Positions 39,476-41,950 of a stretch of DNA of 41,950 nucleotides are shown piece after piece. A program made the translations under genes and the position numbers. Below the pieces are notes generated by a model. The model had not been told where the DNA came from and did not search any database. It saw only the letters and a list, made by a program, of their open reading frames with translations. Numbering within the stretch: position 1 is the stretch's first letter; the number at the start of each line of letters is the position of its first letter. Origin of the DNA: Streptomyces scabichelini (GTDB lineage: Bacteria > Actinomycetota > Actinomycetes > Streptomycetales > Streptomycetaceae). The DNA is taken from NCBI RefSeq assembly GCF_011045015.1, contig NZ_JAAKZY010000084.1:1-41950 (forward strand), in the 5' to 3' direction.

Positions 39476-40900
39476 ATGCGGGATCCGCTGTCCATCCTCA
39501 CGGAAGCCTTCACGTCGTTCCTGTTCGGGAAGGTCGAGACGACCCGGCTGCCCGTGCGCACGTCGACGGGACAGGCCCAGGCGGTCTATCTCCCGACCGC
39601 CGCACCCGGCCTCGGCGACTCCGGCGTCATCATCGGCCGCGAGGTGTACTCCGGGAAGGGCTACATCTACGACCCCTTCCAGTTGTACGGGCAGCAGTTG
39701 CCGGCCCCGCACTGGCTGGTACTCGGCGAGTCGGGAAACGGCAAGTCGGCCTTGGAGAAGACGTACGTGCTCCGGCAACTGCGCTTCCGCGACCGGCAGG
39801 TCGTCGTGCTCGACGCGCAGGGCGAGGACGGGGTCGGCGAATGGAACCTCATCGCCCAGGAGCTGGGCATAACTCCCGTCCGGCTCGACCCGACGGCGGC
39901 CCTGGACATGGGGATCCGCCTGAACCCGCTCGACCCGGCGATCACGACGACGGGTCAGCTGGCCCTTCTCCGGACGATCATCGAGGTCGCGATGGGCCAC
40001 GGCCTCGACGAGCGCTCGGGCTTCGCGCTGAAGGTCGCGCACGCGTACGTGACCGAGACGATCGTCGACCGCCAGCCCGTCCTGACCGACATCGTGGAGC
40101 AACTGCGCCACCCCGAGCCGGAGTCGGCGGAGGCGATGAACGTCGCCATAGACGACGTACGGGCCTGGGGCCTGGACGTGGCGCTGGTCCTGGACCGCCT
40201 GGTGGACGGTGACCTCAGGGGCATGTTCGACGGCCCGACGACGGTCGGCATCGATCTCGACGCCCCGCTGATCGTCTTCGACCTGTCCCACATCGACCGC
40301 AACTCCATCGCCATGCCGATCCTGATGGCCATCGTCGGCGTGTGGCTGGAGCACACGTGGATCCGCCCCGACCGGAAGAAGCGCATCTTCCTCGTCGAGG
40401 AGGCCTGGCACATCATCAACAGCCCCTTCGTGGCCCAGCTCTTCCAGCGCCTGCTGAAGTTCGGCCGACGACTGGGCCTGTCGTTCGTGGCGGTCGTCCA
40501 CCACTTGTCGGACGTGGTCGACGGGGCGGCGGCGAAGGAGGCCGCGGCAATCCTGAAGATGGCCTCGACCCGAACGATCTACGCCCAGAAGGCGGACGAG
40601 GCGAGAGCGACGGGACGTGTGCTCGGCCTGCCCAGATGGGCGGTGGAGATCATTCCGTCGCTGTCCCCCGGTATCGCGGTGTGGGACGTCAACGGCAACG
40701 TCCAGGTCGTCAAACACCTGGTCACCGAGACGGAACGCCCCCTCGTCTTCACCGACCGCGCCATGACCGAGTCGTCCACACCCGACCTGTCGGACGACGC
40801 GCTGCGGGCCGCGGAGCTGGAGGCGGAGGAGCGCGCGGCGGCGTTCATGGAGCAACACCTGAGCGATCTCGACGACTCGTCCGAGTCCACGGTGGCGTGA
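39476..40900 (+). CDS. VirB4-like conjugation/secretion ATPase
   Basis: The 474-aa protein has Walker A GESGNGKSA at residues 84-92, Walker B RIFLVEEAWHII at about 302-313, and the HerA/VirB4-type motifs FGRRLGLSFVAVVHHLSDVV (sensor region) and the arginine-rich REATGRVLG-like stretch (DEARATGRVLGLPRW). VirB4 ATPases power type IV secretion and plasmid transfer. It is shorter than full VirB4 (about 800 aa) because the N-terminal domain is in the preceding gene. ATG 39476 lies 6 bp after the preceding stop, with GGAGGT just before. The stop lies inside a 14-bp tandem repeat. Confidence 0.9.
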   Translation: MRDPLSILTEAFTSFLFGKVETTRLPVRTSTGQAQAVYLPTAAPGLGDSGVIIGREVYSGKGYIYDPFQLYGQQLPAPHWLVLGESGNGKSALEKTYVLRQLRFRDRQVVVLDAQGEDGVGEWNLIAQELGITPVRLDPTAALDMGIRLNPLDPAITTTGQLALLRTIIEVAMGHGLDERSGFALKVAHAYVTETIVDRQPVLTDIVEQLRHPEPESAEAMNVAIDDVRAWGLDVALVLDRLVDGDLRGMFDGPTTVGIDLDAPLIVFDLSHIDRNSIAMPILMAIVGVWLEHTWIRPDRKKRIFLVEEAWHIINSPFVAQLFQRLLKFGRRLGLSFVAVVHHLSDVVDGAAAKEAAAILKMASTRTIYAQKADEARATGRVLGLPRWAVEIIPSLSPGIAVWDVNGNVQVVKHLVTETERPLVFTDRAMTESSTPDLSDDALRAAELEAEERAAAFMEQHLSDLDDSSESTVA

Positions 40901-40924
40901 GAGCGGTGGGGTGAAAGCGGTGGG
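40897..40924. repeat. 14-bp tandem repeat over the VirB4-like stop codon
   Basis: GTGAGAGCGGTGGG (40897-40910) and GTGAAAGCGGTGGG (40911-40924) differ at one base. The TGA stop (40898-40900) is in the first unit. The repeat fills most of the 30-bp gap before the next gene. Confidence 0.75.
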
Positions 40925-40930
40925 GGCGAG

Positions 40931-41950
40931 ATGAGACCGGAAGAGCGGCGCCGGGACCGCGGACGGGACGAAGGGGGCATCCCCGACGGCCTGTTGATCG
41001 GGGTCCTCGCCTTTCTGCTGGGCATGACCCTGCTGGTGTGGTCGGCGACAGGCCTCGCAGGCCTCTTCGACCACGGCTCCTGGCCCACCAAGGTCACCTT
41101 CGGCCGTACGCCCCTTGCAATGCGCCACCTGATCCAGCACCCGCACGACGTCGCGGGCGCCTGGCCGGAAACCCCGGAGAGCCAGCTCTCGGGGTACGGC
41201 CTGTTCTGGGGCCTGTTCATCGGCCAGCTGATGGTGTTGCTGGTACTGACGGTATTCGTCATGGGCACGGTCGCCAGATGGCGAGCGGGAAGGACCCACC
41301 GAAAGGCAACGGCATTCGGGACGGAGGTTCTGCCGGGGGGTGCGGCTGCTTCGCGAGGCCGACCTGGGACGAACTCGGGCCTGACGCCAGAGGCTGACAC
41401 GGGCACGGACATCGGCTCCGGCTCCGGCGCCGGAATCGGCTCGGGCTTCCCGCCCGGGGGCGCGGCCGACTCACGGGGCGGGCTTGGAGGTGCGAACGGC
41501 TCAGGGGGTCCGACCGCCGGGGTCGGTCCGAGCTTCCCACCGGGAGGCGCGGCCGGCTCGGGAAACCCGGCCGGGACCGGTACGGGGCTTCCGCACGCGA
41601 CCGGCTCGGAGGTTGCGCCTGGCGTCGGCTCCGGCCCAGGATTCCCACCGGGAGGCACGACCGGCTCGGGAAACCCGGCCGGGACTGGCACGGGGCTTCC
41701 GCACGCGACCGGCTCGGAGGTTGCGCCTGGCGTCGGCTCCAGCCCAGGTCTCCCGCATGGAGGCACGGCCGACTCAGGCCTCCGGCCCACGGCCAACTCC
41801 GGCTCTGGCACCGCCTCCGGCTCCGGCCTGCCGCCCGCGACTGACTCCGACCCCAACCTCCACCGTATGGCCACCTCGCACCCGGCCAATCCGTCGGCGG
41901 CTTCTCCATACGCAGCCGGTCCACACACGGCTCCCCACACCCCGCCCCCT
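40931..41950 (+). CDS. VirD4/TraG-like coupling protein, N-terminal part (runs off the window)
   Basis: The first 340 codons are in the window. The protein starts MRPEERRRDRGRDEGGIPDG and has a membrane helix at about 19-44 (LLIGVLAFLLGMTLLVWSAT). An outer loop follows with TKVTFGRTPLAMRHLIQHPH, then a second helix at about 96-117 (LFWGLFIGQLMVLLVLTVFV). That two-helix N-terminus is typical of VirD4/TraG coupling proteins, which in these clusters follow the VirB4-like gene; the ATPase domain would lie beyond the edge. From about residue 150 the sequence is Gly/Ser/Pro/Thr-rich with a 36-residue tandem repeat, unusual for the family. No stop or frameshift is seen up to the last base. Confidence 0.7.
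   Translation, partial: MRPEERRRDRGRDEGGIPDGLLIGVLAFLLGMTLLVWSATGLAGLFDHGSWPTKVTFGRTPLAMRHLIQHPHDVAGAWPETPESQLSGYGLFWGLFIGQLMVLLVLTVFVMGTVARWRAGRTHRKATAFGTEVLPGGAAASRGRPGTNSGLTPEADTGTDIGSGSGAGIGSGFPPGGAADSRGGLGGANGSGGPTAGVGPSFPPGGAAGSGNPAGTGTGLPHATGSEVAPGVGSGPGFPPGGTTGSGNPAGTGTGLPHATGSEVAPGVGSSPGLPHGGTADSGLRPTANSGSGTASGSGLPPATDSDPNLHRMATSHPANPSAASPYAAGPHTAPHTPPP
41555..41770 (+). repeat. 108-bp in-frame tandem repeat
   Basis: Two near-identical 108-bp units (41555-41662 and 41663-41770) each encode 36 residues with GSGNPAGTGTGLPHATGSEV at the start. Shorter, decayed matches lie on both sides (for example around 41521-41554). The unit is a multiple of three, so the reading frame is kept. Confidence 0.85.

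Noticed and set aside
40579..41940. 453-codon minus-strand frame at the right edge with a Pro/Ser repeat
   Set aside because: It lies opposite the VirB4-like and VirD4-like genes; its apparent repeats come from the 108-bp unit on the other strand.

Overview
The window is chromosomal DNA from a high-GC actinomycete, almost certainly Streptomyces. Codons strongly prefer G or C in third position. Many genes start at GTG, and one or two probably at TTG. ATGA and GTGA stop/start overlaps are common. A mycothiol synthase, a YtrA-type GntR regulator, a DUF397 protein and 11-nt PHO-box repeats also point there. I saw no rRNA, tRNA, CRISPR array, transposase or integrase.

Layout. 1-4.5 kb: a DUF2993 membrane-anchored protein, a secreted 5'-nucleotidase and mshD. 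4.5-8.4 kb: a PadR-controlled FtsX-type ABC exporter behind a perfect 33-bp palindrome. 8.4-13.3 kb: a seven-gene overlapping operon (sigma factor, zinc-finger anti-sigma, two very small membrane proteins, ABC ATPase, two membrane proteins). 13.4-15.8 kb: a GntR/YtrA-type regulator with its own ABC exporter. 15.8-19.7 kb: a polyphosphate module (ppk, CHAD protein, Nudix hydrolase). 20-22 kb: a lipoprotein, a 61-aa protein and a CsoR-type copper sensor. 22.2-28.6 kb: phosphate uptake (DUF47-pit forward, pstSCAB reverse), with PHO boxes and a 17-codon leader ORF ahead of pstS. 28.6-34.8 kb: a BBE-type flavoprotein, a PAP2 phosphatase, an SLT plus NlpC/P60 wall hydrolase, DUF397, an ArsR/SRPBCC pair and a GDSL hydrolase. 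35.2 kb to the right edge: a type IV secretion-like cluster with candidate VirB2-, VirB8-, VirB6-, VirB3/B4- and VirB4-ATPase-like genes and the start of a VirD4-like gene that runs off the window.

How they fit together. The central 13 kb is a phosphate and polyphosphate island: high-affinity (Pst) and low-affinity (Pit) uptake, polyphosphate synthesis and a polyphosphate-binding protein. PhoP sites are directly visible at pstS. The right-hand cluster has the core parts of a Gram-positive conjugation machine, including a CwlT-like wall hydrolase 3 kb upstream, but no relaxase or integrase is in view. It may therefore be a resident secretion system.

Two structural themes run through the whole window. 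One is a dispersed intergenic element: a stem-loop with GCGCCCCT/AGGGGCGC arms and a conserved tail. The other is short tandem duplications lying exactly on stop codons, at five separate places.
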